Source of the DNA: Streptomyces sp. NRRL F-5135
Lineage (GTDB): Bacteria; Actinomycetota; Actinomycetes; Streptomycetales; Streptomycetaceae
Length of the DNA stretch: 64,000 nt
NCBI RefSeq assembly: GCF_000719775.1
Contig: NZ_JOHR01000007.1
Span: 62,001 to 126,000 of the forward strand
Reading direction: 5' to 3'
Made by a program: the position numbers and the translations under genes. The notes under the pieces are model-generated. The model saw only the letters and a list, made by a program, of their open reading frames with translations, searched no databases and was not told the DNA's origin. Below are positions 56,308 to 64,000 of this stretch, piece after piece; within the stretch, counting starts at the first letter, position 1; the number at the start of each line of letters is the position of its first letter.

Positions 56308-58308
56308 TCACTCGCCGGGTTTGAAGGTGACCGGCAGCCGGGCGGGTTTGCTGCCGGTCGGTTCGACCCGCAGCGTCTTGAGAGCGAACTCCATGACCTT
56401 CTTGTAGGTGGGACCGCAGATCTGGCCGCCGAAGTGGCTGCCCTTGGTGGGCTTCTGGATGGCGCAGTAGACGGTGATCCGCGGGTCGTCGGCGGGGGCG
56501 AAGCCGGCGAACGAGGCGGTGTAACCCCGGTAGACGCCCAGTTCCGGATCGACCCGGTTGGCGGTGCCGGTCTTGCCCGCGACGCGGTAGCCGGGGATGC
56601 GGGCCTTGGTGCCCGTGCCCTCCTCGTCGCCGACGACCGACTCCAGCATCGTGGACACGGTCTTCGCGGTCTTCTCGCTGACCACCCTGGTCCGCTCGGG
56701 GGCGGGCGCCGCGGTGAAGCGCCCGTCGGGTCCCGTCGTGCCGCGCACCAGCGTGGGTTCGACCCGTACGCCGCCGTTGGCGATCGTCGAGAAGACCGAG
56801 GTGGCCTGGACGGCGTTGAGCGAGAGGCCCTGGCCGAAGGGGATCGTGTACTGCTGCGAGGTGGACCAGTCCGCGGGCTTCGCGAGCAGGCCGCGGGTCT
56901 CCCCGGGGTAGCCGAGGCCGGTGGGGCGGCCGATGCCGAACTTGGTCAGGTACGAGTGCAGGACCTTGTTGGCCTCGGCCTGGGTCCTGCCGAGTTCGCC
57001 GGTGGCCATGATGGTTCCGATGTTGCTGGACTTGGCGAGGACCCCGTTGAGCGTCAGGTACCAGGTGGGGTGGTCGACGTCGTCCTTGAAGAGGCGGTCG
57101 CCGCGGTGCAGCCGGTTGGGGACGACGACATGGGTGCCGGGGGTGGCGGCCCCCTCCTCCAGCACGGCGGCCATGGACATGACCTTGCTGGTGGAGCCGG
57201 GCTCGTAGGCGTCCTGGAGGGCCGCGTTGCCCATGGCGGCCGCGTCGGCCTCGGAGAGGTCGTTGGGGTCGAATCCGGGGGCGTTGGCCATGGCCAGGAT
57301 CTCCCCGGTCCCGCTGTTCTGGACCACGACGTAGCCGCGTTCGGCCTTGGACTCCTTCACCTGGTCGGCGATGGCCTTCTGCGCGGCCCACTGGATGTCC
57401 CGGTCGATGGTCAGCTCGATGTCCGAGCCGGGTACGGCCGGTTTCTCCCGTGAGCCGGCGGTGGGCACGCGACGGCCCCCGGACTGGGCGTAGCTGATCT
57501 GGCCGTCCTGGCCGGCCAGCTCCGTGTCGAGCATGGACTCGACGCCGCCGGCGCCCCGGCCGGCCGCGTTCACGTACCCCAGTATCCCGGCGGCGAGGTC
57601 CCCGTTGGGGTACACGCGCTTGCTGCTGGCGTCCTGGAAGACGCCGGAGAGCACGCTCACGCCGGAGCCGCCGTCGGCCTTGGCCTTGCTCGCCTTCCGG
57701 GCGAGCACGTTCTTCAGGTCCTTGATCTGGTTCCAGACCTGGGGCGTCTGGCGGCGCGCCAGGACGGTGTAGCGGGACTTGGGGGTCTTGAGCTTCGCCA
57801 CGAGACCGGCGCGGTCCACGCCGAGTATCGGGGCGAGCAGTTCGGCCGCCTGCTCGGGGGCGTCGGGCACCTTGGTGAAGTCGCGGGTGAACATGAACGG
57901 GTCGGCGGTGATGTCGTACGCGTCGACGCTGGTGGCGAGCGCGATACCGGCCCGGTCGGTGATCTCGCCGCGCTCGGCGGCGACGGTCTGGGTGTAGTAG
58001 CGGCTGCGCTCCGCCTTGGCGGCGAACTCGCTCGCGTCGACGGCCTGCACCTGGAGCAGCCGGACGACGAACGCCAGCATGACGAGGGTCAGGCCGAGGC
58101 CGATCAGCCGCAGCCGGGGACGGGGGCTGCCGAGCCGGATCCGGCGGGGGCCGCGCGCGCCCGGGCGCGGACGGCGGGGCGCCTGCGCCGGGCGTACGGT
58201 GGCGGGCCGGGGGCGGCCGCCGTTCCCGGGCCGCGCGCCGCCGGAGCGTTCGGGGCCGGAGCGGGCGGGGCCGGGCACGCGGCGGCGCGGTGGTTCCTTG
58301 GGAGGCAC
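56308..58308 (-). CDS. ftsI: Septal peptidoglycan transpeptidase FtsI (PBP3)
   Basis: 666 residues, class B penicillin-binding protein of septation. A Pro/Arg-rich cytosolic start (PPKEPPRRRVPGP) is followed by a membrane helix (about 68-87, LIGLGLTLVMLAFVVRLLQV). The pedestal domain has RGEITDRAG. Transpeptidase motifs are the catalytic Ser in YEPGSTSK, KSSNIG and GKTGTANR. The GTG at 58308 is 4 nt after the ftsL stop; the open frame extends into ftsL upstream but in antiphase with its stop. Confidence 0.96.
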   Translation of the reverse strand: MPPKEPPRRRVPGPARSGPERSGGARPGNGGRPRPATVRPAQAPRRPRPGARGPRRIRLGSPRPRLRLIGLGLTLVMLAFVVRLLQVQAVDASEFAAKAERSRYYTQTVAAERGEITDRAGIALATSVDAYDITADPFMFTRDFTKVPDAPEQAAELLAPILGVDRAGLVAKLKTPKSRYTVLARRQTPQVWNQIKDLKNVLARKASKAKADGGSGVSVLSGVFQDASSKRVYPNGDLAAGILGYVNAAGRGAGGVESMLDTELAGQDGQISYAQSGGRRVPTAGSREKPAVPGSDIELTIDRDIQWAAQKAIADQVKESKAERGYVVVQNSGTGEILAMANAPGFDPNDLSEADAAAMGNAALQDAYEPGSTSKVMSMAAVLEEGAATPGTHVVVPNRLHRGDRLFKDDVDHPTWYLTLNGVLAKSSNIGTIMATGELGRTQAEANKVLHSYLTKFGIGRPTGLGYPGETRGLLAKPADWSTSQQYTIPFGQGLSLNAVQATSVFSTIANGGVRVEPTLVRGTTGPDGRFTAAPAPERTRVVSEKTAKTVSTMLESVVGDEEGTGTKARIPGYRVAGKTGTANRVDPELGVYRGYTASFAGFAPADDPRITVYCAIQKPTKGSHFGGQICGPTYKKVMEFALKTLRVEPTGSKPARLPVTFKPGE

Positions 58309-58312
58309 TGCG

Positions 58313-58813
58313 TCACCTGCCGGGTGTCGTAGGGGCCGGCTCGCCGGATGTCCGGGGCGGGGTGCCTCGGGGTGCGTCGTCGGCCGGGGAGCCGGTGGGC
58401 TCCGGGGTCTCCTCGGCGCCGCCCATCGGGGACTGCCGCCCGGACGCGGTGGCCTCGCCGGTGACACCGCGCACGGTGCCGGCGGGGTCGAGGAAGAGCG
58501 GGCTGCCGCCGGGCACCATGCCGAGCCCGCGGGCCCGCCGCTCCAGCGCGTACGGTGCGGAGGCGTTGTCCACGTCCCGTTGCAGAGCCTGTTCCTCGTC
58601 GGTGAGGTCGGTGGTCTGCTTCTTGAGGTCGCTGAGCCGGAACGACCCCTCGTTCAGCGCGGAGTTCAGCAGCAGGAGGCTGATCAGACCCCCGCCGAGG
58701 AGCAGCACCACCAGCAGGACGAAGGGGGTCCGGGCCGCGGAGCCGGCCCCGGAGGGCATCAGCTGGGCGAGCCGCGCGGCCCGCCCCCTCAACTGCTTGG
58801 CCGGTCCGCTCAC
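58313..58813 (-). CDS. ftsL: Cell division protein FtsL
   Basis: 166 residues. A short basic cytosolic N-terminus ([18 protein letters not shown]), one membrane helix (about 30-50, [19 protein letters not shown]), a leucine-zipper-like coiled coil ([40 protein letters not shown]), and a Pro/Thr/Gly-rich extracytoplasmic tail. It bridges FtsQ with FtsW/FtsI. The GTG at 58813 overlaps the rsmH stop (GTGA). Confidence 0.92.
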   Translation of the reverse strand: MSGPAKQLRGRAARLAQLMPSGAGSAARTPFVLLVVLLLGGGLISLLLLNSALNEGSFRLSDLKKQTTDLTDEEQALQRDVDNASAPYALERRARGLGMVPGGSPLFLDPAGTVRGVTGEATASGRQSPMGGAEETPEPTGSPADDAPRGTPPRTSGEPAPTTPGR

Positions 58814-59766
58814 GGAGCGTCCTCCCTGATGCGCCGGGCCCCCCGCAGCCGGGCCGGGGCCGCCCGCCGGTTCTCGGCGATCTCCTCCTCCGTGGGGAGT
58901 TCGGCGCCGCGGGTGAGCAGTTCGAGACGGGGCTGGTAGCGCTCGGGCACCACGGGCAGCCCCGGCGGGGCACTGCTGGCGGCGCCCGCCGCGAAGACCT
59001 GCTTGACCAGGCGGTCCTCCAGCGAGTGGTACGAGAGGACGGCGATGCGGCCGCCCACCGCGAGGCTCGCCACGGCCGCGGGGACTGCCCTCTCCAGGAT
59101 GGCGAGTTCGCCGTTGACCTCGATGCGCAGCGCCTGGAAGGTGCGTTTGGCGGGGTTGCCGCCGGTGCGCTTGGCGGCTTGCGGGAGAGCGTCGCGGATC
59201 AGCTCCACGAGCCGGGCGCTGTGGGTGAAGGGCTGCTTCTCGCGCTCCTTGACGATGGCCGACACGATGCGCTTGGCCTGCTTCTCCTCACCGTAAGCGC
59301 GCAGGATCCGCACCAGTTCGCCGGGCGGGTAGGTGTTGAGGACCTCGGCGGCGCTGACACCGGCCGTCTGATCCATGCGCATGTCGAGCGGGGCGTCCTG
59401 GGCGTAGGCGAAGCCGCGGTCGGACTCGTCCAGTTGCATGGAGGAGACTCCGAGGTCGAAGAGGACGCCCTGGACGCGCCCCACACCGAGACGGGCGAGG
59501 ACGTCGGGCAGTTCGTCGTACACGGCGTGCACGAGCGTGGCCCGGTCGCCGTACGGGGCGAGCCGCTCGGCCGAGAGCCGCAGCGCCTCCTGGTCCCGGT
59601 CGAGCGCGATCAGCCGGGCGGAGGGGAAGGTGGCGAGCAGTGCCTCGCTGTGCCCGCCGAGGCCGAGGGTGCAGTCCACGACGACCGCGCCGGGCTCGGC
59701 GAGGGCGGGGGCCAGCAGGTCCAGGCAGCGCTGGAGCATGACGGGCACGTGACGGACCTGGTTCAT
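58810..59766 (-). CDS. rsmH: 16S rRNA (cytosine-1402-N4)-methyltransferase
   Basis: 318 residues, methylates C1402 of 16S rRNA using SAM. Motifs are [76 protein letters not shown] and [15 protein letters not shown]. The ATG at 59766 is used; a GTG at 59769 is adjacent. First core gene of the division cluster; no mraZ is found upstream, nor murC or ftsA elsewhere in the window. Confidence 0.96.
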   Translation of the reverse strand: MNQVRHVPVMLQRCLDLLAPALAEPGAVVVDCTLGLGGHSEALLATFPSARLIALDRDQEALRLSAERLAPYGDRATLVHAVYDELPDVLARLGVGRVQGVLFDLGVSSMQLDESDRGFAYAQDAPLDMRMDQTAGVSAAEVLNTYPPGELVRILRAYGEEKQAKRIVSAIVKEREKQPFTHSARLVELIRDALPQAAKRTGGNPAKRTFQALRIEVNGELAILERAVPAAVASLAVGGRIAVLSYHSLEDRLVKQVFAAGAASSAPPGLPVVPERYQPRLELLTRGAELPTEEEIAENRRAAPARLRGARRIREDAP

Positions 59767-59993
59767 CACGGGCGCACCCCCGGGGCGGGTACGAGGCTCG
59801 CGCGGAGCGGGCCGGGCCGTGTCCGGGAAGTCCCGCCGGCCCGGCGGATCGCCGCGGGGCGGTGCCGGGGTCCGTGGGCGGTGGCGCGGGCGCGCCGACG
59901 CCCGTCCGCCGTGCCGGATAGGCCGGGCGTGCCTTCCGTACGGCGCTGCGCGGGCGCGCGGCCTTCCGTGACTCGCTCGCTGCGCTCGCTCAT
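59766..59993 (-). CDS. Short ORF coupled to rsmH (75 aa), hypothetical
   Basis: An ATG ORF beginning [18 protein letters not shown], Arg/Ala/Pro/Gly-rich, no domain. GAGAGGG precedes the ATG by 3 nt. Its stop overlaps the rsmH start region (TGATG). Codon use does not differ from the surroundings. It could be a real leader peptide, a coupling relay, or an artefact; coding is unproven. The start resembles widespread actinobacterial repeat peptides. Confidence 0.35.
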   Translation of the reverse strand: MSERSERVTEGRAPAQRRTEGTPGLSGTADGRRRARATAHGPRHRPAAIRRAGGTSRTRPGPLRASLVPAPGVRP

Positions 59994-60406
59994 GCGCCCT
60001 CTCAGGATCCGGCGCGGCCGTCCGTGCGGCCGGGTCCCCGCCCGCTCAGAAGGGGAGTGGTCCGCCGTCGCCGGAAAGGGCGTCGGCCGACCGCCGAGCG
60101 GGAGGAGGCCGAGCCGCACGTAGGGCCGCGACATGCGGGAATGTCCGGAATGCGTCGGGTTGCGTTCGGGGTGTGTCCGTGAACTTCGCGCCACTTTAGT
60201 CCACTCGTCCGTCCGGTCAATCAACCGGCCAGCGCGTCGTCCGGGTCACTCCCCACTCGACCGCGAACAGCACATTTCACCCGTTCGACACCGCCTGCGC
60301 CACTCGTGTGGACTACCTCACACCCCGTGACGTTGACGCTCCTTGTGCCGTCTTCGTCCCGTTCCCCGGCAGCCCTCGGCGCCCCGTGACCATTACCGTC
60401 GTGGGT
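59994..60406. other. Divergent region between division cluster and carbonic anhydrase
   Basis: About 410 bases. The rsmH transcript must start here or in the short ORF; the carbonic anhydrase gene starts at 60407. The region around 60185-60310 is less GC-rich and is the likely promoter area. No gene supported. Confidence 0.4.
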
Positions 60407-60970
60407 ATGCCGACTTCCGCACACCTTCCCACCGACTCCGACGGATCCCCCGCCGGCCCCGCCAGGACCGGCGGGACGGTCACCGACCGACTCGTCGAGG
60501 CGAACCAGCACTACGCCGCCGACTTCGCCGACCCCGGGATGGACGCGCGGCCCGTGCTGCGCGTCGCCGTGGTCGCCTGCATGGACGCGCGACTCGACCT
60601 GCACGACGCGCTCGGGCTCTCGCTCGGCGACTGCCACACCATCCGCAACGCGGGCGGTGTGGTCACGGACGACGTCATCCGCTCCCTCACCATCAGCCAG
60701 CGGGCGCTGGGCACCCGCAGCGTGGTCCTCATCCACCACACCGGCTGCGGCCTGGAGAGCCTCACCGAGGACTTCCGGCACGAGCTGGAGATGGAGGTCG
60801 GCCAGCGGCCCTCCTGGGCCGTCGAGGCGTTCCGCGACGTCGACCAGGACGTCCGGCAGTCGATGCGGCGCGTACGGACCTCGCCGTTCCTCCCCCACAC
60901 CGATGACGTCCGCGGCTTCGTCTTCGATGTGAAGACGGGCCTGCTGCGGGAGATCGAAGCGGCGGACTGA
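60407..60970 (+). CDS. Beta-carbonic anhydrase
   Basis: 187 residues. Converts CO2 to bicarbonate; zinc ligands are in VVACMDARLD (Cys, with Asp/Arg dyad) and VLIHHTGCGLE (His and Cys). HTIRNAGGVVTDDVIRSL is the family's conserved middle. Normal length. The ATG at 60407 is chosen because the upstream open frame lacks family similarity; the ribosome site is weak. Confidence 0.92.
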   Translation: MPTSAHLPTDSDGSPAGPARTGGTVTDRLVEANQHYAADFADPGMDARPVLRVAVVACMDARLDLHDALGLSLGDCHTIRNAGGVVTDDVIRSLTISQRALGTRSVVLIHHTGCGLESLTEDFRHELEMEVGQRPSWAVEAFRDVDQDVRQSMRRVRTSPFLPHTDDVRGFVFDVKTGLLREIEAAD

Positions 60971-61358
60971 CCTTCGCCGGAACCGCGTCCACGCCCGCCC
61001 GGAACGTTTCGCGCACGTCCCGCCGGTGACCTCGGCCGCGCGTCGACGGGGCCTCGGCCGCGCCCCGGCGGAGCCTCGGCCGCGCCTTGGCGGGGTGCTC
61101 GCGCCCGCCACGCCGGGGCGCTCCTTCACAGCCGCCGAGGGCCGGTTTCCCGCCTCACCAAGGCCAGAAAAACCGCAATACCGGCATAGCGCACCCAGTT
61201 ATCCACAGGCGAGTGACACGAAGCGGTAACGGCAACAAGAATGCAGCTGTGACAACGCCCCGGACGCGTCCGGGTGGACGGGCGGGCGGTGTCCGTGTTC
61301 TGGGTGGGCCGGGCCGTCTGACGGAGCCTCGGCCCGGGGAAAGGGCCGAGGAGGGCCG
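60971..61358. other. Intergenic region with 22-bp tandem repeats
   Basis: 388 bases. Three 22-bp units CCTCGGCCGCGC... at 61030-61051, 61052-61073 and 61074-61095. The bases 61155-61250 are AT-richer and should contain the moxR promoter. GAGGAGG precedes the moxR GTG. No gene supported. Confidence 0.55.
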
Positions 61359-62402
61359 GTGACGACCTATGACGATCGTGCGAGCCGCACAGATCTGACC
61401 GCCACTGCGGAGCGTGTCCGCACATCGGTGGAGGGTGTGATCGAGGGCAAGCCCGAGGTCGTACGGCTTTCGCTGACCGTACTGCTCGCCGAGGGACATC
61501 TGCTGATCGAAGATGTTCCCGGTGTGGGCAAGACCATGCTGGCCAAGGCGCTGGCCCGTTCCATCGACTCGTCGGTGCGGCGGATCCAGTTCACCCCCGA
61601 CCTGCTGCCGTCGGACATCACGGGTGTGTCGATCTATGACCAGCAGCGGCAGGACTTCGAGTTCAAACCGGGCGCGATCTTCGCCCAGATCGTGATCGGC
61701 GACGAGATCAACCGCGCCTCCCCCAAGACCCAGTCGGCACTGCTGGAGTCCATGGAGGAGCGTCAGGTCACCATCGACGGGCAGTCGTACGAGCTGCCCA
61801 GCCCGTTCATGGTGGTGGCCACGCAGAACCCGGTGGAGATGGAGGGTACGTATCCGCTGCCGGAGGCGCAGCGCGACCGCTTCATGGCCCGGGTGTCGAT
61901 GGGCTATCCCAGCGCGGAGGCCGAGGTGCAGATGCTGGATCTGCACGGCGGCGTGTCCCCGCTGGACGACCTCCAGCCGGTGGCCCACGCGGCCGACATC
62001 GTGAAGCTGATCGACGAGGTGCGCGCCGTCCATGTGGCCGCCTCCGTGCGCAGATACGTGGTCGAGCTGGTCGGCGCGACCCGTAACCACCCGGACCTCC
62101 GGCTCGGTGCGTCCCCGCGTGCGACGCTCCACCTGATGCGGGCCGCCAAGGCCGCGGCCGCGCTGGCCGGCCGGGAGTACGCGCTGCCCGACGACGTGCA
62201 GTCCCTGGCGGTGGCGGTGCTGGCGCACCGGCTGCTGCCGACGGCCCAGGCCCAGCTGAACCGCCGCACGCCCGAGGAGGTGGTGCGGGAGATCCTCGGG
62301 CGCACGCCCGTGCCCACGGCGGACGGCGGCCGGGCCCCGGGGCCGGGACGCGTGCCGGGGCCGCATGTCTACGGCCGGCAGCCCGGCGCACGGCGGCTGT
62401 GA
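61359..62402 (+). CDS. MoxR-family AAA+ ATPase
   Basis: 347 residues. Walker A EDVPGVGKTMLAKALA, Walker B IVIGDEINRASPKTQSALLESMEE, sensor PFMVVATQNPVEMEGTYPLPEAQRDRFMARVSMGYP. The last 40 residues are Gly/Pro-rich. MoxR ATPases act as chaperones in maturation of complexes and usually sit with DUF58 and transglutaminase genes, as here. The GTG at 61359 has GGAGGG upstream; the stop overlaps the DUF58 start (GTGA). Confidence 0.93.
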   Translation: MTTYDDRASRTDLTATAERVRTSVEGVIEGKPEVVRLSLTVLLAEGHLLIEDVPGVGKTMLAKALARSIDSSVRRIQFTPDLLPSDITGVSIYDQQRQDFEFKPGAIFAQIVIGDEINRASPKTQSALLESMEERQVTIDGQSYELPSPFMVVATQNPVEMEGTYPLPEAQRDRFMARVSMGYPSAEAEVQMLDLHGGVSPLDDLQPVAHAADIVKLIDEVRAVHVAASVRRYVVELVGATRNHPDLRLGASPRATLHLMRAAKAAAALAGREYALPDDVQSLAVAVLAHRLLPTAQAQLNRRTPEEVVREILGRTPVPTADGGRAPGPGRVPGPHVYGRQPGARRL

Positions 62403-63835
62403 TGGAGGCCGGCGGGCCGTGGCGCCCGGAGGGCCCGCACGGCGCGGAACGCGGCGGGGAGCGCCGCGGAGAAGGGGACAGGGAAGAGGGAGGAGAAGGG
62501 CGAGGGGACAGGGACACGGGCGGGCCGCGGGCCGCGCTGTCCGGACTGACCACGCGCGGCCGGTCGTTCCTCGCCGCGGGCGTCGCCGCGGGCGTCTGCG
62601 CCTATGTGCTCGGCCAGTCCGACCTGCTGCGGGTGGGCCTGCTGCTGGCCGTCCTGCCCCTGATCTGTGTCGCGGTCCTGTACCGCACGCGCTACCGGGT
62701 CACCGGCAGCCGGCGGCTGTACCCCTCGCGGGTGCCGGCCGGTTCCGAGGCGCGCGTCCACCTGCGGATGGACAACGTGACGCGGATGCCCACCGGGCTG
62801 CTGATGCTCCAGGACCACGTGCCCTACGTCCTCGGCCCCCGGCCCCGCTTCGTCCTGGACCGGGTGGAGCCGGGCGGCCGCCGGGAGGTGTCCTACCGGG
62901 TCCGTTCCGACCTGCGCGGGCGGTACCCGCTCGGACCGCTCCAGCTCCGGCTGAGCGATCCGTTCGGGATGTGCGAGCTGACCCGCTCGTTCAGCGCGTA
63001 CGACACGCTGACCGTCATCCCGCGCACCGAACCGCTGCCCCCGGTACCGCTCGTGGGCGAGTCCGCGGGCTACGGCGACGGGCGGCAGAGTTCGCTGGCG
63101 CTGGCGGGCGAGGACGACGTGATCCCCCGCGGCTACCGCTACGGCGACGACCTGCGCCGGGTGCACTGGCGCTCCACGGCCCGCTACGGCGAGCTGATGG
63201 TGCGGCGCGAGGAGCAGCAGCAGCGGTCGGGGTGCACGGTCCTGCTGGACACCCGGCGCGTCGCCTACGCGGGAGCGGGCCCCGGTTCCGCCTTCGAATG
63301 GGCGGTGTCGGGCGCGGCCTCCACGCTGGTGCACATGCTGGAACGGGGCTTCGCGGTCCGGTTGTTGACCGACACCGGCAGCTCCGTACCGGGCGAGGGG
63401 GCGGGCGGCTTCGGCGGGGCGGCCCCCGAGTCCGCCGACTCGGCCGGACTGATGATGGACACCCTCGCGGTGGTCGACCACTCCGGGGAGGACTCCCTCT
63501 CCCGCGCCTACGACGTCCTGCGCGGCGGTGCGGAGGGGCTGCTGGTCGCCTTCTTCGGCGACCTGGACGAGGAGCAGACCGTGGTGGCGGCGCGGATGCG
63601 GCAGCGCTGTGCCGCCGCCGTCGCGTTCGTGCTCGACAGTGCCGACTGGGTGCGGGGCTCCGCACCGGACGACCGGGCCGAGGACCGGCTGCGGCGGCTG
63701 CGCGAGGCCGGCTGGACGGCGGTCGCCGTGCCCTCGGGGGCGGCCCTGCCCGACCTGTGGCGCCAGGCCGCGCGGCAGCGCTCGGAATCGGCGGTCACCG
63801 GCGCCGCGTCGGCTTTCACCGGAGGATGGTCATGA
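62399..63835 (+). CDS. DUF58 domain protein
   Basis: 478 residues. Two membrane helices (about 53-75 and 77-94) after an Arg/Glu/Gly-rich N-terminus (about 1-45), then a beta-rich section (VPAGSEARVHLRMDN) and the DUF58 motif VIPRGYRYGDDLRRVHWRSTARYGELMVRREEQQQ (about 241-276) leading into a vWA-like domain. Presumed partner of the MoxR ATPase. The stop overlaps the next ATG (ATGA). Confidence 0.92.
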   Translation: MMEAGGPWRPEGPHGAERGGERRGEGDREEGGEGRGDRDTGGPRAALSGLTTRGRSFLAAGVAAGVCAYVLGQSDLLRVGLLLAVLPLICVAVLYRTRYRVTGSRRLYPSRVPAGSEARVHLRMDNVTRMPTGLLMLQDHVPYVLGPRPRFVLDRVEPGGRREVSYRVRSDLRGRYPLGPLQLRLSDPFGMCELTRSFSAYDTLTVIPRTEPLPPVPLVGESAGYGDGRQSSLALAGEDDVIPRGYRYGDDLRRVHWRSTARYGELMVRREEQQQRSGCTVLLDTRRVAYAGAGPGSAFEWAVSGAASTLVHMLERGFAVRLLTDTGSSVPGEGAGGFGGAAPESADSAGLMMDTLAVVDHSGEDSLSRAYDVLRGGAEGLLVAFFGDLDEEQTVVAARMRQRCAAAVAFVLDSADWVRGSAPDDRAEDRLRRLREAGWTAVAVPSGAALPDLWRQAARQRSESAVTGAASAFTGGWS

Positions 63836-64000
63836 GCGGTCCGGGACGGCTGGCCCTGTGCGCCTTCGCCGCCACCCTGATGGCGGCGGGCTCGCTGGTG
63901 CCGCTGGTCGACACGGGCGACTGGCTGGTGCGGGCCGCCTTCATGCTGGCGGTCCTGGGCGCGGTCGGCGCGCTGGCGCGGCGGGTGCCGCTCGCCCGGC
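63832..64000 (+). CDS. Start of TgpA-like transglutaminase membrane protein (3' end outside window)
   Basis: 56 residues visible: MSGPGRLALCAFAATLMAAG, a membrane helix (about 6-24), DTGDWLVRAAFMLAVLG, a second helix. The typical start of a DUF3488/TgpA transglutaminase-like membrane protein, the usual third member of the moxR-DUF58 operon. The ATG overlaps the DUF58 stop by 4 nt. Confidence 0.75.
   Translation, partial: MSGPGRLALCAFAATLMAAGSLVPLVDTGDWLVRAAFMLAVLGAVGALARRVPLAR

Noticed and set aside
59941..60000. Insertion-sequence end suggested by the repeated CTCGC/GCTCG motif
   Set aside because: No transposase, no second end and no target-site duplication could be found; treated as a dispersed short repeat instead.

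Overview
The window is a piece of a Streptomyces (or very close relative) chromosome. It is GC-rich throughout, the coding strands show strong third-position GC bias, GTG starts are common, and the gene order (his/trp, dnaE, lspA-ileS, wag31, division and cell-wall cluster) is the actinobacterial core layout. No tRNA, rRNA, insertion sequence, prophage, CRISPR array or secondary-metabolite cluster was seen. The content is largely ordinary housekeeping; the interest lies in local departures from the family norm.

Region 1 (1-12.7 kb) is a mixed tryptophan/histidine locus read on the minus strand. hisD-hisC-hisB-(small ORFs)-hisH-priA-ridA-hisF form a tightly overlapping operon. hisI-trpE, three small membrane proteins and trpC follow further along. 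The two blocks are separated by a plus-strand mycothiol-enzyme-like gene and a secreted polyester-hydrolase (cutinase/PETase family) gene. PriA serves both pathways, which fits the intermixing. At the hisB/hisX junction a short coupled ORF has been tandemly duplicated without breaking the chain of stop/start overlaps.

Region 2 (13-22.4 kb) holds a beta-helix membrane protein with a Gly/Ser linker, a TPR-like protein, a LON-domain protein and a YbaK deacylase on the plus strand. A DUF2567 membrane protein, an ABC-2 exporter pair and an NYN-domain protein lie on the minus strand, followed by a small hydrophilic protein.

Region 3 (22.5-35.1 kb) carries dnaE, a DUF2252 protein, an anchored DsbA-like thioredoxin, a dienelactone-hydrolase-like protein, an MscS channel, a CPA1 Na+/H+ antiporter, a GNAT acetyltransferase and a RluD-type pseudouridine synthase.

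Region 4 (35.2-41 kb) has lspA and a histone-tailed TraR/DksA protein on the minus strand. Divergent from these is ileS, preceded by a T-box leader whose visible pairings suit translational control. The encoded IleRS has a swapped HXGH (GXHH) signature.

Region 5 (41.3-59.8 kb) is the division and cell-wall cluster, transcribed on the minus strand in the order rsmH-ftsL-ftsI-murE-murF-mraY-murD-ftsW-murG-ftsQ-ftsZ-pgeF-ylmE-sepF-sepG-wag31. FtsW has a 200-residue charged N-terminal tail and MurE a repetitive C-terminal tail. ftsZ has a recognisable promoter with flanking GACAC motifs. A second short coupled ORF sits just upstream of rsmH.

Region 6 (60-64 kb) has a beta-carbonic anhydrase and the start of a moxR-DUF58-transglutaminase operon that runs off the window.
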